From positions 248,001-312,000 of the forward strand of contig JAHLKI010000018.1 of NCBI GenBank assembly GCA_025602905.1: a stretch of 64,000 nt of DNA, in the 5' to 3' direction. Source of the stretch: Phlyctochytrium arcticum. Taxonomy: Eukaryota; Chytridiomycota; Chytridiomycetes; Chytridiales; Chytridiaceae. This document shows positions 13,101 through 25,831 of this stretch, piece by piece; the stretch's first letter is position 1, and each line of letters begins with the position of its first letter. The notes beneath the pieces were generated by a model. It had not been told where the DNA came from and ran no database searches. It saw only the letters and a list, made by a program, of their open reading frames with translations. The position numbers and the translations under genes were made by a program.

Positions 13101-16100
13101 TTAATCGGAATGGTGGCGGTGACCTCACCAGTAATCGGTTCAAAAAACTGGCACTTGCATGCAATATTATCACGTATTGCGAGTTCACGAGTGCTTCGAA
13201 ACACTAATTGAACCTGATACGGTTTGTCTGACGGCTGGATAATTCCTTGTTGTGGTGTCACAGAAAACAAATCGCCTATTTCTCGACTGTCGAACGAAAA
13301 GCGATAGCCCACTTCATATTTGCCCTTGTTTTTGAAAGTGCACATCTGCTTTCCCTCCTCATATACTTTGATCACACCAAAATCAAGACCACCCTCGTAA
13401 CCTTTCGGAAAATGAAGATCGATGGCAATATCATAGGCTTCTGCGGTAACTAGAACGGGAACCTCCTGCACTACACCCGCAATTTTCTCTACATCGCTGA
13501 TCTCCAAACGAACAGCTTTCTTGACAACAACTGGCTTAGTTCCTTTGAAGTCAGCGCTTATCAAACACTCCTGAGCGGGCCCAAGCACGCCTTCCAAGGG
13601 TTGCACTTGAAATTCATCACCGAGAGCATCAGCTCCAACCAATTTCCAGGCGACAGGCAAGAGGGTGTTGTTTCGTAAGCGCAGCTCGCGCCGTTCCACT
13701 TTTCCGAGCAGTAGCTTTTCAAAGCTCAAAGTGCGTTTATCAACTTCCAGTTCTGGTTTTACGCCGACACAAGTCATTCTGAAATAGTAGGGCTCCGGGT
13801 TATCTTTGACGCAGACTACCAGGGTATCATCCACGAAATTGGTGTTTCGGGGATATGCCCAGACGGATAAAACGCCTGATTGCCCTGACGGGAGGTCCAG
13901 TCCAGGAGGATCAAAAAAGAATACGTCACCTTTAACGTCGTGGCGAAAGCCAAAGGCAAGGCGAATATCGGCCTTTCCTGGGTTAGTAAATGTAAGTTGT
14001 GCTCGATTTTCCGGGAAACGGTCCAGGTATTTCTCTCGCGGTTTGCTATACAGAAGCGGTCCAAACTCAAAAATTCCCGTACTGCTGACATACTCCCCAT
14101 GAACGATGGTTTTCTCATCCTTTGTTTTGCGCCACTTGGAGAAAATTCGTTTGGGCTCATTCGGGATTTGGGAGTACTGACAATGGCCAACGCACTTGGT
14201 TGCTAAACGGGCTCGGGCACCAACCAGTCCAAAGCTGAGCGTTTGTTCAAACTTCCCAACTTCTGATGCAGTAAACTTTACCATAAGCTCACGCCGTTCG
14301 TGGGGGCCAATGACCCATCGATATCGCCTAATGTCATCCCGCTCCACATCTTCATCAGTTTCCAATTGAACTCTTGGATCATCAAGTACTCTTGCAGAGG
14401 GACGAAATTTTTTACCCGACTCTCCTTTTGAAATCGATGCCGGAACAGTTGATGGTACACCTGAACTGCCAGCGGTAGAGGCGGCCAGCGTGACAGCGTT
14501 TTGATCCGCACTACTTGGATAATCTTCTTCGCCATCCGCGAGAATTATAGGGCCGTAAAGACTGAAGTGGCGCAAATTCGGTGATGGTTCATTTCTCTCA
14601 TGCGGAAAGTAGATAATCTGTTCCAAAGAGGATTCCGGTTGTTCCTGACCCAACACGCGTCGCTCGTCAGTTCTCCCTTGAACAGGAAGTAGATCTGCAA
14701 TCGCGCGAAAAACCATATCTTCCTCTAAATTACCGTTAAGTTCAATAAAATAACGGCTTGCAGTGTCATCCATTCCATGCTGTTCAGCATCAGGTAGGAC
14801 ACTAGGCAAATTACTTGGTGCGGTATCGGCTGAGCCTGCTACAACCACCCTAGTCTTTGCTGGCTTCTTCTCAGGTAAAGTTGTGCTGGTGATGAGCTGT
14901 TTACCATGGCTCGGTTTGTCACCATCTTTCATAATATTCATAATGTTCTCCAAGGTAGAAGACCAATTGTCCACCCGCCGATATGTGCTCTCATTCAAGA
15001 ATAACTCTCCCCCCTCACTGAGGGTAAATCTTGAGGATAAATCTTCTATCCAGTCTTTCTCGATACGCTCTCCAATTTCACTTCGAGGACCCCCTTTTTC
15101 TGACATCTTCTCCATCTTGTCAATGCCCAGCCTTTTAGCCAGCTTTGGGGACAACGACCCATTTTTAGCGTCTACAGAAAATAAATTGCTTCGACTGTGC
15201 TTGACATCGCTCCGACTGCCTGGGGATGGCGCAGTCTTGTCTACCACTCTAGTAGTAATAGGCATTCGTCTGGTCCCTTTTTTCGCTCTAACCTTTTCTT
15301 CTTCGGCCTTTCGCTCATTAAGTCGCAAGGCCAGTTCTTCCTCCCAGTGTCGATGTTCCAACTTTTTTCTATCTTGCTGCTCCTTCAAGCGTCGACGGTA
15401 TTTTGCTATCATGTGGTCATACTTTTCCTTCTCATTATCGTTCATATTGTCATAGTCTTCTTCATTAACCTCTTCCACGTGAATGCCATCCAACTCTCTA
15501 TCTCCTGGAACTCGTTGAATAGCGGACTCTCGCTCCCTGATGTGTGTAACGTCGACGTTGAGGTTAACAAGAAGTGGCCGTCGCCAGCAGCCAGCACATG
15601 CCCTTTGAATTGCGCGGCATAGTTGCACAACACCACAGTATCGGCTTTCCAGGCCAACCAGAACTGCTCCACGAGCGCAATCATCCTTCTGCAGGCGAGT
15701 TCTCAGCAAATCAGTGCATGAATCCTCCGACAAGGGATTAGAAGATTCGGGCAGCGACTCTCTTTGCCCATCCGCATCGTCGCGATCATGCGACAGACGC
15801 GTCGAATCATCATCCTCTCCAGTAGTGAAAGGGTGCCGTTTGGAGACATGCTGATCGGGTCCGTTGACAGCATCTTTAGATTTCCCTGCGGCTTCCCCGC
15901 TATGAGATGCTTCCAAGAACAGATGGCTTTCAATGACGTCATCCACTATAATATATGCGAAGTTGAACGCTTTCGCTATCCGCTTCCCTTGCGTTCTTCT
16001 TCCTGAAAAAGGCGGGCCGTGCAGGATCAAGATAAAGCTCGGTTCAGGAGGCGGATTGGCAGCATGATCATTCGCGGGATTGCTGCCAGTGAAGACTTGA

Positions 16101-19100
16101 GGCAGCATCGCATACGATTTGGCAGTCTTTCCTTGCAAGTTGTTAGCTATTCCCACAGCTGGTTCCGCCAACTCCCCTACTCCTTGTCCTCCATCATGAG
16201 AAGTAGCATCTTTGACGCTACGATCGCTCTTCATTTTCGACATGGCAGCATCCACAATTGCATCCGGCAAACCTCCCCCCGGTGCACGGGGTGTCGAGAA
16301 TAGAATGCCATTTTCGTATGTATCAATGTAGCGTAATAGTTCTTCTTCCTCCAAGTATTGTTGGTCGTACTCGAGGGAAAACATCTCTAAAGGATAGTCT
16401 GTAGGATTGTAAGCGATGAACTTCCGCATCACACCTTCTGTAAATGGTAATACGGGTCCCATGACTAGACTGTCCGGTTCGAAAATAATGGTAGGTTGCA
16501 CCCCTTTTCCAGTTACTCGCAAATTTTGCATGCGCGTATTCATCGCGACCTTGATTGAGAGTGTCTCGTCGTAAAGGCGATCATCCGCTGGCATAAATCG
16601 AACAGACAAAAATGTACTCTCTCCCGGTTGTAACACTCCAAATGGTGGCGAGAGCTCAATTTCGTTGACGAGTTTGCCCCCGATCCTTTTCTTTTGTCTT
16701 TTGCGTGCTAAAGACTGCTCGTGTACGTCCTGAGTAACAACAGCCCATTCGCATTGTACAGTGAACGGGTTGCTTAGAGCGACACACATTGTCTTTCGGT
16801 ATCCACAGAGTACGTCTCCAAAGTCAATCTCAGGGGGGGTTACCAAAACATCTGGGACCGTCACATTTGCTCGAACTACGAGCCCAAGAGAAGGTCCGTT
16901 CGTGATTTTGATAGGAACATCAAAATTCAAAAGACCTAGCTCCTGACCGCCACTGACATTTCTGGCCTGAAAAGAGATGTGGATATCGACAGACTCGTTG
17001 TGCGGGGAGCCAGGTAGCAGGCGAACCTTATCAGGCTCGATGGAGAAACCAGTCCCACTTAGATTTCCCCGATCGAGGGAAAATGATACAGCTTGTGAGC
17101 CTGTGTTCTTTACCCGAATGGTTTTTCTTTTCTGCGTGTTCCGGATAACGTTACCAAAGTCACAGAGGTAAGTGGCCAATCTTATTTGAGAGCTCTCGCT
17201 CAGTGTAATGTTGTTCTTCTTTTCTCCCGCTTTTACTTGTTGATTTTTGTAATACAGCAACGGAGAGCCGACAAATTTACTTTTAGGCGCGTTCGATACG
17301 CGAGCTCGAAGCTCCTCATCGAGTTGACTCAAGAACGCAGTGGTCTTTTCGCGTAGGAGTATCCTATCGGAATAGGTCTCTATATCATTATCCCCAGTCT
17401 TTCCAAAGGATTCCAAGATGGCGAGACTTTGTCGCACTTTACGCGAGGAGTTGTTCTTGGCCTCATTCAGGATTTTTTCGTACTCTTCATCCACAACACG
17501 AGGGAGGTTAATCGACAAACGGGGAAATGTTCCCACGCCCGTCAGTCGAATCTTGATCGGTTCAAAATTTGCAATCTGCACATAGAAATAGTCTTCAACA
17601 GCTTCAGGAATCACAAAGCAGCATCGCACCGTCAGGCGTAACTTGCTCTTCGGACTTAAGCTGCCACTAGCAGGGTAAATCGCGGCCCGTTGGTGCAGAG
17701 GGGATGATGGGAGCAGTACAACGTTGTAGTCGAAGACGACCTTTCCGAGATTGGAGATTATGACCTCCTGCTCCAAGATGTCCTGGTACGACTGTGTGCC
17801 GAAATCAACTGATCGTTTGTCAAATGAGAAGTCGATCATTGACACTTCCCCTTCAAGGGCCAGCTCATAACGCGGACCCCCTTTGACATCACAGTACGCA
17901 ACCCCTCGATATAGTCCACAGCAGTGTCCTCGTAATGTGACGTTCAAAATCTCACTCTCGCCTGGTTGCAATATCCCTTGCAATGGCTGTATATCAAACA
18001 TTTCGAAGACTGTGGGGCTTTGCTGGTTCTGTGTAGCGGAAACATGTCGATGGTCTGCAGCGTGTGGCTCGTAGCCCCAACTGTATGAGACAGGTAAAAC
18101 CCCCCCATTGGTCACACTCAAAGACTTGCGATGCTCAGCATTTATCGAAATACAACCGAATTGCAATGCCGTGGTCTCAAATTGAAGATTTGGAAAAGTA
18201 ACTTCAGATTGAATTTCCACAAAGTCCCGTTGAGGATGCTCGGCATATCGTAGAAAGAGCTTTGACTGCTCTTTGATGCTTATTCTGTCGGTATGGAACG
18301 AAGGATCATAAGTCACTCTGATGCTTGTTGTTTGGCTCGGATTTAGCGCGCTAGCAAGGCTCAAGGGGTCAACTTTGTAAGAACCGTTGGGGCATTTGAA
18401 CGAGATTGTCAAAGGAAGTGTTGATGTGTTGCGCAATGATAATACTTCGGTGAGAGGGCTTCCCACCACGTCTCCTTCATTCGCCGCGTAAAATTTCAAA
18501 CTTGAAGGAGTGATTTTGACAAGCGGATTAACGAAGTTTGCTGAAACCTGCGTTGCCAGAACCATACGGCGACTGGGATCTTTATCCATGACGGAGTGAC
18601 ATGCTAATGTCTCCGATGTTTCCAAAGCTTTTGCCGAAAACCCTTTTATTTGAATTGTCTGATCGGCATTTGGCTTGAGGGTAAACCTGGAAGGTACGAC
18701 TTCGAAGATAGATTCGGTTGCGCCCAGGCCATCCTTTGGCCTGCGATCCTCACATGTCCATATCAATGTTTGAGACCGCCTGCCTTTGTTCGACAAATTG
18801 AACTCTCGGGTACACTCACGACTACTGAATACATCTCCAAAGCTAACCTTCCGTAGATCTTCATTATGAGTGATAGTCGTGCCTTGACCACGGGCAACCA
18901 GATGCACTTCCAGAGTACCTCCACAGCGGATCATGATCTTCAAGATGTCCGTAAATTTCAGTGTGTCATCCAAAAAAGCGGTAACAGTTAGAGTAGTCTC
19001 CTTCATAGCGTCAATACACCCTGAAGATGGCTCCACAGTGTAAACAGACTGTTCGCTTACGGTTACGCAATGAAACTCTGCTATTATCGGCGACTCATTG

Positions 19101-22100
19101 GCAATAGTAAGTTGCATTGGCATAGACTTCAGAACAGGGATTTTCCCCCAATTGAGTTCGTTGGCAGAGATCTGCACGTTTGGGCCAATCCCATTAGCGG
19201 TGATATCTACAACCATTGGAAATTCTTCGTTCCCTTCAATCGAAAGAAAAACGGGGAAATTAAGAGGCCCAAGCCGCTTGATCCGGATTTCAACATCAAT
19301 TCCCACCGTCGAATTTGGCAATATCTCCCCATTGGCGTTGATGGAATTGTACTCAAATACCGACCGCGCAGATTCTTCTTGCTTGAGAAGCATATACCGA
19401 GCAGCGAAAGACGTAGAATTGATGAGCGTAATGGTATGTCGATACGGATAGGAGAGAAAGCAATCCCCATATTCAAGGGAAAATGACTGAAGCTTGATCT
19501 ATATACGTCGCTGAGTCATCAAGCTACAAGAACCATAAACTCCGAGGACATACATACCTCCGCCACTGTACTTTTAGCACGTACCGGTAATCGTAAGATA
19601 TCTTTTCCGACCCCATCGACGTCAACCGTAATGTGTAAATCATAGGTGCGAATTTTCTTTGGCTTTAATGCAACTATAATTTTCTGCTCTCCATTTGCCG
19701 ATATCCATCCTGTGCTCTGTTGTATTTCAAAGTCGTCTAAATCATTCGGGCTGATTCGCAAGGCATATGACATGCTGATTTGTGATGTATTCTTCAAAGT
19801 AAACTCTTGACATGCAATGAATCCATATGCAACTGTACCGAAATCAAGAGACTCTTGATCAAAGCGAAAAGTTGGACCAATGACTTTCCCTTTGAAAGTG
19901 AGGATGATAGGATCCTCGGCGCCCTGAAAATAACAATTCAATGTTACTCATAAATCAGAGAATCTGGACCGGCTCAATGTACCTCCAAAACCCACTGAAA
20001 TTCCTCAAAAAGCAGTCCGAGTGAGGTTGGGTGAAATCTGATGCTGATGGGGACACGAGCTCCAACCGGGAGGAAACCTTCGCTTGGAGAGAAAGTGAAC
20101 TTAGGTCCGAAATCAGACAGACTGGGAATAAGCTTGAAGTGCGCCCCAATGTCCCCACGATTCTCGACAGTGAGCTGCAGCTGTCGTTAGATGCTTTTCG
20201 GCGCAGAAGGTTTCGATCTGCCTACCTCATATGTATGCACCGTGTCCACAAAGATATCTTCCAAATCCAGCATATCATAAGAAAAGCGGGCTTTAGGACC
20301 AATACCCTCACCCTATGTGAATGCTCGTTCAGCGGGAGTTTTCTCGCGAGATGAAAAATAAAAAGAACCTTTAATTGCAAAGGTAGGCGAATATCCCTGC
20401 CAGCTACGTCGCAATACAACATTTCCGACTGTGCTCCAGGCTTTAAAGGTGCAAACAGGACAGTGAATTCCACAGACGAGTTTGGCCACACCACACCTTC
20501 TACTGGGTCAATTTGAAATACGGAACTCTGGAAAAGAAATTCCTCATTGCTGAGCTGGTGCAAATCATTCTGCAGGGAATTAGCTATTGGTAGTTGTTTA
20601 TCAAATTTGTCATACTTTCTGCTTTTGTAATGTGAGACATCCCTCCATTGTCAAAGATCGGTCAGTCGCCGCCTATACACAAAGTCAGTCAAGTTCATCA
20701 AAGCACAGTAACAAAACCGACCGAGTGATCTGAGCCTTCACGAGGGGAGTCTGTGGACCCCAAAATACTTGCGACTTGACGGATTCGATGCTCAATTTCT
20801 TGGCCTTGATCGGCAAAGCGTTTCCATTTATAAGTAGCCTATTATCGATGAGCTCACGCTTGCATTGCCAAGTCAGAGCTCCGTACCAAGATGTCACTGC
20901 GATTAATTAGCTTTACGGTCTGTAGCGAGTTCAAGCTTATGAAAGTTTGATTCATTCTGATGGTCTGCTTATCCAGGCGGATATTGGCAACTTCGGCCAC
21001 TCCAATCAAATTGACATAAACCGCTTCACCGGTATCGTATTGAACTTTTAAATATTCGTTGTAAGCAATGGCATGCTAGAATGAGAGTTTAAGATATTGC
21101 GGATATTTCATGGCCTACGCGGAAAAGTTCAAACCTGCGGTAGGAACTCAATCTCCAACTGCAAATAGCTTTTTTGGTCCAGCCATCCACTATTTGGCTT
21201 CACCAGAAACACGGGAGGGGACGAGGTTGTCAATTCAAACTTTACTGATCTGGTGCCTATATTCCGAACAAGTATGGTTTTGGAAGATTTGTGTTTGACA
21301 AGTGCACCGGGGAATGTTACACTGTCAGGAAGGTCAAGGAGCCCTGCAGCGGTTATGAGATATGTTTCCGGGGTAGACCTTCCACTTGTCTGCTTACCAC
21401 GAGATCCTATGGCCGTGAAGGGAACAACAAACTTTTCGCGCTCTGTGATGCATACCAGGTGGTAGCTATAATCTATCTCCTCCTCGGGTAAAAATTGCAG
21501 AGTATATTTTACTTCCATGCCGGGGGCAATTTTTCGGTTGTTTGATCGTGGCTCCCCCAGTATTTTAAGGAAAGCACATTGAAGGGGCTCTAGTTCAAGC
21601 CTCCTTGGAACCTGGGGTGAAGTCAGTAAAGCCTACAATGTGGCCGCAAGTTGACATGTTTTAGAGACCTTGTCGTTATTGCGGAATGCAATTGTAATCT
21701 CAAATGTTTCGAAGGCTGAGTAAGATTGCAATACTATGGTGGATGGAAATGGCTGGAACAATGGCTGATCAAGTGGGACACTCGATGTTTTTAGAACTGA
21801 TTCGTGATCGTTCACCAACATTAATATCTTTGGTTGAACTGCGTGAGAGCTGGCGGACAGTCGTTCAGCAGTTGTCATGAGAGCATTCTGCATATGTTCT
21901 GAGGGTCGAGGTTTGTGGTCCAATTGATCCGTCGTGTCTCCTTTCTGCCCATGTTTTGATTCTGTAGCTGTAGAGGGTACTACTCCAGTTGTTGAGAGCA
22001 GAACTCCACTTTGAAGTTGGGATTGTGTGAGGCGGTTGCTCGCCAGTTCCTCCACTTTCGCTCCTGTTAGAGCCCGCAAACTATGATCCTCTGTAGAGGT

Positions 22101-22157
22101 AATGCCCGCTGGAAAATCACTTATGCGATCGCCACGGGGACTTGGCCCACTATCCAT
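7144..22157 (-). CDS. HYDIN: HYDIN, axonemal central-pair protein
   Basis: HYDIN is the giant protein of the C2 projection of the ciliary central pair, built of serial ASH/MSP-like immunoglobulin-fold repeats. About 4,800 codons are visible (human HYDIN is about 5,100). The conserved N-terminal blocks include HLVCITEREKFVVPF, LVRNIGTRSVKFEL, VYVNLIGVAEVANI, NRSDIL-ATYKWKRFA (across an intron) and IDPVEGVVWPNSS. Repeats of the form 'FG......R...L.N.G..' recur throughout. About residue 1,890 (near 16,020) there is a P-loop-like insert (ILHGPPFSGRRT), followed by a charged low-complexity stretch at 15,300-15,500. The protein ends VVWVYYLKATAN, like the HYDIN C-terminus. Roughly nine small exons lie at the 5' end; then one exon spans 10,721-19,498, followed by 8,188-10,670, 7,846-8,126, 7,547-7,785 and 7,144-7,494. 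The first in-frame ATG is at 22,157. Confidence 0.93.
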
Positions 22158-22668
22158 GTTGCTAGACGAACACGACCGCGTTTGCGTTTGTCGCGTCGGA
22201 TCTCTTCGAGCATTGAAGCTCCAACGCGTGGTGACCGAGCAAGTTAGGGTTACTGGGTTAACGGCAGCCAAAAAATTGGAGGTCTTGCCTCTTGAGAAAC
22301 AACTGGACGATCTTAAAGGCACACGATGGGTATCGTCCCCAAAAGCAGTATGCTAGTCTGGTCAAATATTTGCGAACATTTTCTCACAACGAAAAGCTAG
22401 TCTTGCGAGTGGGGGCAATCAAAGTGTCTTTTTCCCAGCAGCTGAAGAGGTAGTATCGTAGGGGGGTAAATACTTTGACCTTAAATTCTTTTCGCAGGCA
22501 ATTGTTCTCAGCAAAGCGGCACTCGCTACTTCCTAGTTTGCCCTTACCTTCGCGGTCAGCCGGCTATGGCGGCCTATTAGTAGGAGCAGTTACGGCTCTT
22601 TTTATGGTCAATCAGGTATGACACAGCTTTAAACCCGGCGAAGCATCCGAACTTATCATTTCCAAAGC
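22158..22668. promoter_or_regulatory. divergent HYDIN/HEM13 intergenic region with possible HEM13 leader exons
   Basis: This region lies between the divergent starts of HYDIN and HEM13 and must hold both promoters. It also contains a convincing-looking exon at about 22,499-22,615: an acceptor TTCGCAG at its left, and a GTATGA donor at its right. It reads SAKRHSLLPSLPLPSRSAGY followed by a hydrophobic GLLVGAVTALFMV, and could be an N-terminal coding exon of HEM13. No start ATG is obvious upstream of it. Confidence 0.45.
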
Positions 22669-23792
22669 ATGGAAAGGCAATTCATTGCGAAGCGGAGGCT
22701 CCCAATCATGAGGTTTCAGCAGCTACATCCACTGAGGTTGCTTCAAGTTGCGTTCAGAAAGCGTACACACTTCACTTACATCGATTACTTTTTCAAGTCA
22801 GGGATGAGTAAACAAATGACAGCGTTCGTGGAGAACTTGCAAAAGTCAATTGTTACCAAACTACAGGAAGTCGAAGGCAGTTCTGGTGGAGAGTTTCGGA
22901 AGGAAGTATGGCATCGCGACCAGGGTGGGCAAGGGATTTCTTGTGTTCTACAGGATGGGAAAGTATTTGAAAAGGCAGGCGTGAATATTTCAATTATCCG
23001 CAGCCGTGCTCCAGAAACAGTATTGGCGCATATGCGCGCGCGCCGTCAAGTTGACTTGCCCGAAGGGCCTTTCAATATGTTTGTTGCTGGGATCAGTCTG
23101 GTCCTGCACCCTCACAATCCGATGGCACCCACTGTGCATGCCAATTACCGATACTTTGAACTTACCAAGGCCACGGATAGCGGAGAAGAGCCCATTACCT
23201 GGTGGTTTGGCGGAGGTTGCGATTTGACGCCTTCTTACCTATTTAACGAAGACGCTACTCATTTCCACCGGTCAATCAAGAAAGTCTGCGATAAGCATGA
23301 TCCCAATTACTACCCAAAATTCAAGCAATGGTGTGATGATTATTTCAACATTATACACCGTGGGGAACGACGGGGAATCGGAGGCATATTTTTCGATGAC
23401 CTCGATAGCGGTTCCCAAGAGGAGATGTTCGGATTCGTTCGGGATTGTGGCAACAACTTTCTAGATCAATACTTGCCAATTTTGCGTCGCCGCGTCGACA
23501 TGCCATTCACCGACGAACAGAAGGTGTGGCAGCAACTGCGCAGAGGTCGATATGTGGAATTCAACCTTGTAGGTGCTAAAAAATGTAAAAGATGCTTCGA
23601 ATTTTGACCCACTTCTGATAGGTTCATGATCGCGGAACTAAATTTGGCTTGGCTACGCCAGGTGTTCGGATCGACAATGTCTTGATGAGTTTGCCTCTCA
23701 CCGCTCGTTGGGAATATGGCCACAATCCCCCGCAAGGCAGTGAGGAATATAGATTATTAGAGGTTTTGAGAAACCCGAAGAGTTGGGTGTAA
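22669..23792 (+). CDS. HEM13: coproporphyrinogen III oxidase (oxygen-dependent)
   Basis: This enzyme converts coproporphyrinogen III to protoporphyrinogen IX using O2, the antepenultimate step of haem synthesis. Family signatures are all present: [17 protein letters not shown], the [17 protein letters not shown] loop, [23 protein letters not shown] with its conserved histidine and aspartates, [17 protein letters not shown], and [18 protein letters not shown]. An intron at 23,569-23,621 (53 bp) joins NL to VHDRG. The product ends [15 protein letters not shown] at 22,669 gives an arginine-rich, acid-poor leader ([18 protein letters not shown]) that could be a mitochondrial presequence. An alternative spliced N-terminus from upstream exons would join at [12 protein letters not shown]. 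The stop is 36 bp from that of SND3. Confidence 0.93.
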
Positions 23793-23828
23793 ATATTTGT
23801 GATGAGATAAACACAATGCGATATTTGA

Positions 23829-24754
23829 TCACTCTTGATGAATGAGCTTCTTTTTCGCCTCCTTCCTGTCCTTCGCCTTGATTTCCTTCTCCGTAACTGG
23901 AGTCGGTGGAGCACTTTCCGAATATAGTTATTAGACATTGTAAGCAAGAAACCGGAAATCTTATGACAAACCTGAAAGGGGACGCTGCTTTCCACGGTCT
24001 GGCAAGATCTCCAGTTGCGGGTCTCCCCAATAGGTGAATTTGCACAAGCTGCGTTTGGTACAATGATCGGAATCCAAGAACAGATTGGAGCAAAAGTGGT
24101 CTCAGATAACCCCACTTGAAGTGAATGAATCCCAGAATCACCATTGCGGTGACTTGAGAGCGGAATAGCTCCTTCAACTTTCCTACATCGTAATCCTTTA
24201 CTGTGGTCCTCACTGTTTCGGAGTTTCTGCTCTATCTTTCAGGAGAGCGACGAGAGAGGCATACTATTTGGAGACTTACTGGGGGCTCAAAGGATTTTTG
24301 ACCTCCGTAAAGGTAAGATTGCTTTGGTCTGAATTCAAATGATTGGCAGGATGAGTGGTTGAATAATTTAGTCACTGTAATTTTACATACCATTCTTTTG
24401 CAAAACTCTCCGATACACGATGGCATAGGCGACTGCGACACATATTTGCATGCCGAGATATCCTACACGCAGATAGCTACATGGATGATAGGTATGTAAG
24501 AATTAGGAAACGACCACTCATGAAGTTGCGCATACTTGACGTTGGCTTCATTGTCCAGATCCAGCTTATTTGCCTTTTCACGAAAAAATTAGTTGTCCAG
24601 AAAAGAATGACTATGACATCTTCCGATTAATACCAGTTGAACAAGTCCGAATACCACGGCAAGGTTGGTGACCTGCACACCCAAGTTTCTGGTTAGGTGT
24701 ATGCAAACAGATAGCCATATAAATAGAGTCCTGTACCTGCGATGCGAGAGCCAT
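23829..24754 (-). CDS. SND3: Pho88/Snd3, ER membrane targeting factor
   Basis: Pho88/Snd3 is an ER membrane protein of the SRP-independent targeting route. Six small exons splice to MALASQVTNLAVVFGLVQL-ANKLDLDNEANV, then a second hydrophobic segment (GYLGMQICVAVAYAIVY), then VRTTVKDYDVGKLKELFRSQ, IHFKWGYLRPLLLQSV and VQIHLLGRPATGDLARPWKA. The last two blocks match the Pho88 family pattern 'T...DYD...' and 'KIHLFGKPATGDLKRPFK'. The tail is lysine/glutamate-rich (EKEIKAKDRKEAKKKL) and ends IHQE. Total length is close to the family norm of about 190 residues. The gene is divergent from RPL12 and convergent with HEM13. Confidence 0.88.
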
Positions 24755-25160
24755 GATTCAGGAGGAGTTCAGTTGATCTATCGTAATTCGCAGGTTACTT
24801 TTCGGCCGCCCAGCGGCGAACGTTGATCAACATTCCGGCGGCTAGGGCTGGCAAGACCTCACGTGACGTACAAGAGCCTGGGCCAAGAATGTGTGGTTGA
24901 TCGAAGCACCAGCGTTCTTCTGCCGAGCCATACGTGACTTTCAATTTGCTTGCGTGCTCCCACCACTGGGTATGTCTCGAACGAATGAGCAGCTGGGAAG
25001 AAGGGCAGGACTGTAAACTTTCGGTCTCTGGATTACGAACGGATGGATGGATGGATGAAGATGACTGTTTGGATGGATAGGAGAGACCTGGAAGATTTTG
25101 GGAAATTGACATTTCTGGAATGACAACTGATCGACTTATCTGTTCAGCGGATAATCAGAT
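24755..25160. promoter_or_regulatory. divergent SND3/RPL12 promoter region
   Basis: About 400 bp separate two divergent start codons. The open frames here are shadows. A GGAT tetranucleotide tract sits inside. I cannot point to a specific factor-binding site. Confidence 0.5.
25041..25080. repeat. imperfect (GGAT)n microsatellite
   Basis: About four GGAT/ATGG units at 25,041-25,056 are followed, after a short interruption, by two more at 25,071-25,078. The tract lies upstream of the ribosomal protein gene. Confidence 0.7.
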
Positions 25161-25831
25161 ATGCCTCCCAAGTTTGATGCATCGGCTGTAAGCTACGTCG
25201 TCCTCCGAACAACTGGTGGAGAGGTTGCTGGAGGATCCGCTCTAGCGCCAAAGATTGGTCCCCTTGGTTTGGTCAGTAACTTTCGATGGTCTCGAATGAT
25301 ACAAGTCGCTCAAACTTTTGCTTGAGATAGTCCCCCAAGAAGGTCGGTGAAGACATTGCCAAAGCTACCAAGGAATGGAAGGGTCTTCGTATCACCGTCC
25401 GTCTAGTCATCCAGAACCGACAAGCGGCCGTTGAGGTTCTTCCTAGCGCCTCCTCCCTCGTAATCCATGCCCTGAAGGAGCCCCCACGAGACCGCAAGAA
25501 GGACAAGAACAGTGAGTTGCTACTGGTTGCTTAAAGTATCATGCGGTTCAATTAAAGTCGCAAAATAGTCAAACACACTGGTAACCTGACCCTGGACCAA
25601 ATTATTGATGTTGCCCGCAAGATGCGCTTCAAGTCGTACGCCAAGGACCTGAAGGGAACCGTGCGAGAAATTCTTGGAACAGCCTTTTCCGTTGGATGCA
25701 CCGTCGATGGACAATCTCCTCAAGACATTAGCGAGAAGGTTGCCTCAGGGGTAATACGAGTGTCAAGACTGTGTTTTAAATACGATGGACTGACTTTTTC
25801 TGTGCAGGAGATTGATGTCCCTTCCGAATAG
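25161..25831 (+). CDS. RPL12: 60S ribosomal protein uL11 (L12)
   Basis: uL11 forms the base of the ribosomal stalk with 25S rRNA and P0. It is encoded by four exons: 25,161-25,271; 25,331-25,511; 25,569-25,750; 25,808-25,831. The spliced product starts [20 protein letters not shown] and continues [58 protein letters not shown] and [16 protein letters not shown], ending EIDVPSE. All conserved blocks of the eukaryotic protein are intact, and the length of about 165 residues is normal. Confidence 0.96.

Noticed and set aside
20860..20910. Apparent frameshift in HYDIN after NRSDI
   Set aside because: A 49-bp GT-AG intron starting GTACGG joins NRSDIL in phase to ATYKWKRFADQ, which fits HYDIN better than the frame-shifted reading.
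24795..25126. Minus-strand frames rich in Pro, Ser and His between SND3 and RPL12
   Set aside because: They arise from the GGAT repeat tract in a promoter region and lack homology.
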